Positions 14,476-15,250 of a stretch of DNA of 15,250 nucleotides are shown one piece after another (position 1 is the first letter of the stretch; each line of letters begins with the position of its first letter). Position numbers and translations under genes: made by a program. Origin of the DNA: Ruminococcus sp. UBA4350 (GTDB lineage Bacteria > Bacillota > Clostridia > Oscillospirales > Ruminococcaceae); assembly GCA_002394125.1 (NCBI GenBank), contig DGSY01000148.1, positions 11,899 to 27,148 of the forward strand. Reading direction: 5' to 3'. Below the pieces are notes generated by a model that worked only from the letters and a program-made list of their open reading frames with translations, was not told the origin of the DNA and made no database searches.

Positions 14476-15018
14476 TTACTGCAATCCTCTGCCGAATGCA
14501 AACGCCGATTGCAGATGCGCTTCGGCATTTGCCGCTTCGCCGCCTGCGGTCAGACCGCCGCAGAACAGCGAATCCGTCAGCTCTGCCTTCTCAAAGCAAT
14601 CGACCCAGCCCTGCAATCCGCTGACGGCCTTTTCCGGTACGAAGGGCTCGTCTTCAGCGGCGGTCGAGAGCATATAGACTCTGCGGAACCGGTAATCTGC
14701 GGAATACAGCGGATTCAGACGGTCAAGCAGTGTTTTCATCTGGCCGGACATCTCATAATAATAGATCGGCGTGACAAAGACCAGCGTGTCCGCATTCAGC
14801 ACGCTGTCCGCAATGGAAACTGCATCATCCTTCTGGATGCAGCGCTGTGTTTTCTGACAGGCGAGACATCCGATGCAGAAACGGATCTCCTTTCCGCGCA
14901 GTGAGATCTGCGTAACATCGTGACCTGCCTCTCTTGCGCCCGCGATCAGCCGCTCCGCCAGAATATCGGAATTGCTTTTCGCGCGCAGACTTGTTGTGAT
15001 AACGAGGATCCTACTCAT
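14476..15018 (-). CDS. NAD(P)H-dependent FMN reductase/iron-sulfur flavoprotein-like protein
   Basis: A 180-residue flavodoxin-fold protein. The FMN phosphate loop is TTSLRAKSNS (8-17) and the flavin ring contact is TPIYYYEMSGQMK (83-95). Between them lies a compact cysteine motif, Cys48-x2-Cys51-x2-Cys54-x5-Cys60, followed by KDD. This matches the CX2CX2CX4-7C motif of Isf-type iron-sulfur flavoproteins, which bind a 4Fe-4S cluster and reduce oxygen or peroxide or shuttle electrons in anaerobes. Related Clostridia flavoproteins carry the same pattern and are often annotated only as flavodoxin family, so cluster binding is inference. It is the first gene of the - strand operon, about 57 bases after the predicted transcription start; GGGGG (15027-15031) is a modest ribosome site 8 bases ahead. 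Confidence 0.86.
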   Translation of the reverse strand: MSRILVITTSLRAKSNSDILAERLIAGAREAGHDVTQISLRGKEIRFCIGCLACQKTQRCIQKDDAVSIADSVLNADTLVFVTPIYYYEMSGQMKTLLDRLNPLYSADYRFRRVYMLSTAAEDEPFVPEKAVSGLQGWVDCFEKAELTDSLFCGGLTAGGEAANAEAHLQSAFAFGRGLQ

Positions 15019-15043
15019 GGTAAATGCCCCCTTTTTTATTGTC

Positions 15044-15071
15044 CCTGCCGTGCTTTCCGGAGGACGGCAGG
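15044..15071 (-). other. Hairpin in the 5' leader of the redox operon
   Basis: CCTGCCGT (15044-15051) and ACGGCAGG (15064-15071) pair perfectly over 8 bp with a 12-base loop. It would form at the very start of the transcript, 13 bases ahead of the GGGGG ribosome site. It may stabilise the mRNA 5' end or be a protein site; no T run follows, so it is not a terminator. Confidence 0.5.
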
Positions 15072-15081
15072 CTGTGATTTC

Positions 15082-15110
15082 ATTATATCATACCCTGCGG
15101 AAGATAGCAA
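15082..15110 (-). promoter_or_regulatory. Extended -10 promoter of the - strand operon
   Basis: On the - strand TATAAT (15087 to 15082) is preceded by TGA, giving the extended -10 form TGnTATAAT. TTGCTA (15110 to 15105), a 4 of 6 match to TTGACA, lies 17 bases upstream. The start should fall near 15075, giving a leader of about 57 bases before the flavoprotein gene. Confidence 0.8.
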
Positions 15111-15121
15111 GTGCTGTGCAG

Positions 15122-15170
15122 AAAAAAAGCAGGCATTGTCCGGCGGGAATGTACCGCAGATACCGGACAA
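15122..15170 (-). terminator. Inverted repeat with T run, possible terminator of a gene outside the window
   Basis: TTGTCCGG (15136-15143) and CCGGACAA (15163-15170) are perfect 8-bp arms with a 19-base loop. On the - strand a run of seven T follows, but 7 bases after the stem, so the fit to a terminator is imperfect. It could end a - strand gene lying beyond 15250. The remaining bases to the window end show no credible gene. Confidence 0.3.
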
Positions 15171-15250
15171 ATCCGCCCGCACTGACCGCACAGCTTCTGC
15201 GGATTTTCCTGTGAATATGCGAAAAATCCAGTGCATTGTACGGTCTGATA

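Noticed and set aside
15036..15236. A 66-codon frame on the - strand before the flavoprotein gene
   Set aside because: It runs across a clear promoter and the leader hairpin, has no ribosome site and no family resemblance.

Overview
The window looks like a piece of a Clostridia chromosome, most likely a Ruminococcus-type member of the Oscillospirales. This is inference. It rests on moderately high G+C by eye, strong AGGAGG-type ribosome binding sites, a SufCBDSU iron-sulfur operon with SufU rather than SufE/SufA, a BspA-type leucine-rich repeat protein, and many ferredoxin-like or flavin oxidoreductases. No rRNA, tRNA, CRISPR array, transposase, integrase or phage gene was seen.

Left part (1-1263): a predicted alpha/beta-hydrolase esterase gene on the + strand, then a 322-base intergenic stretch. 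That stretch holds two terminator-like hairpins, a possible structured RNA segment, and a very good sigma-A promoter for the suf operon. Two 17-bp dyads of the IscR/Rrf2 operator type bracket this promoter. One overlaps the -35 box and the other lies just after the expected transcription start.

Centre left (1264-5932, + strand): sufC-sufB-sufD-sufS-sufU, tightly coupled by overlaps or short gaps. This is a complete minimal SUF machine: SufS (cysteine desulfurase) passes sulfur through SufU (zinc sulfurtransferase) to the SufBCD scaffold/ATPase. No regulator gene lies in the window. The region after sufU (5933-6194) holds a structured repeat-like element, a small hairpin or short ORF, and a bidirectional terminator that separates the converging operons.

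Right part (6195-15018, all - strand, read right to left): an Isf-like flavoprotein with a compact four-cysteine motif, a YdhF-like aldo/keto reductase, a tRNA-dihydrouridine synthase, a 1025-residue signal-less BspA-type LRR protein, and an aldo/keto reductase with a C-terminal cysteine-rich ferredoxin-like region. These five genes are separated by 16 bases or less, or overlap by 4, so they probably form one operon read from a clear promoter at about 15082-15110. After a gap of about 100 bases comes a sigma-70 family ECF-type factor, overlapping by 4 bases a membrane-anchored protein of the anti-sigma type with a large cysteine-containing outer domain. 

The best candidates for something new are the paired operators around the suf promoter, the translational coupling of a large cytoplasmic LRR protein to an Fe-S aldo/keto reductase, and the sigma/membrane-protein pair. 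All functions are assigned from motifs read by eye; no database search was possible.
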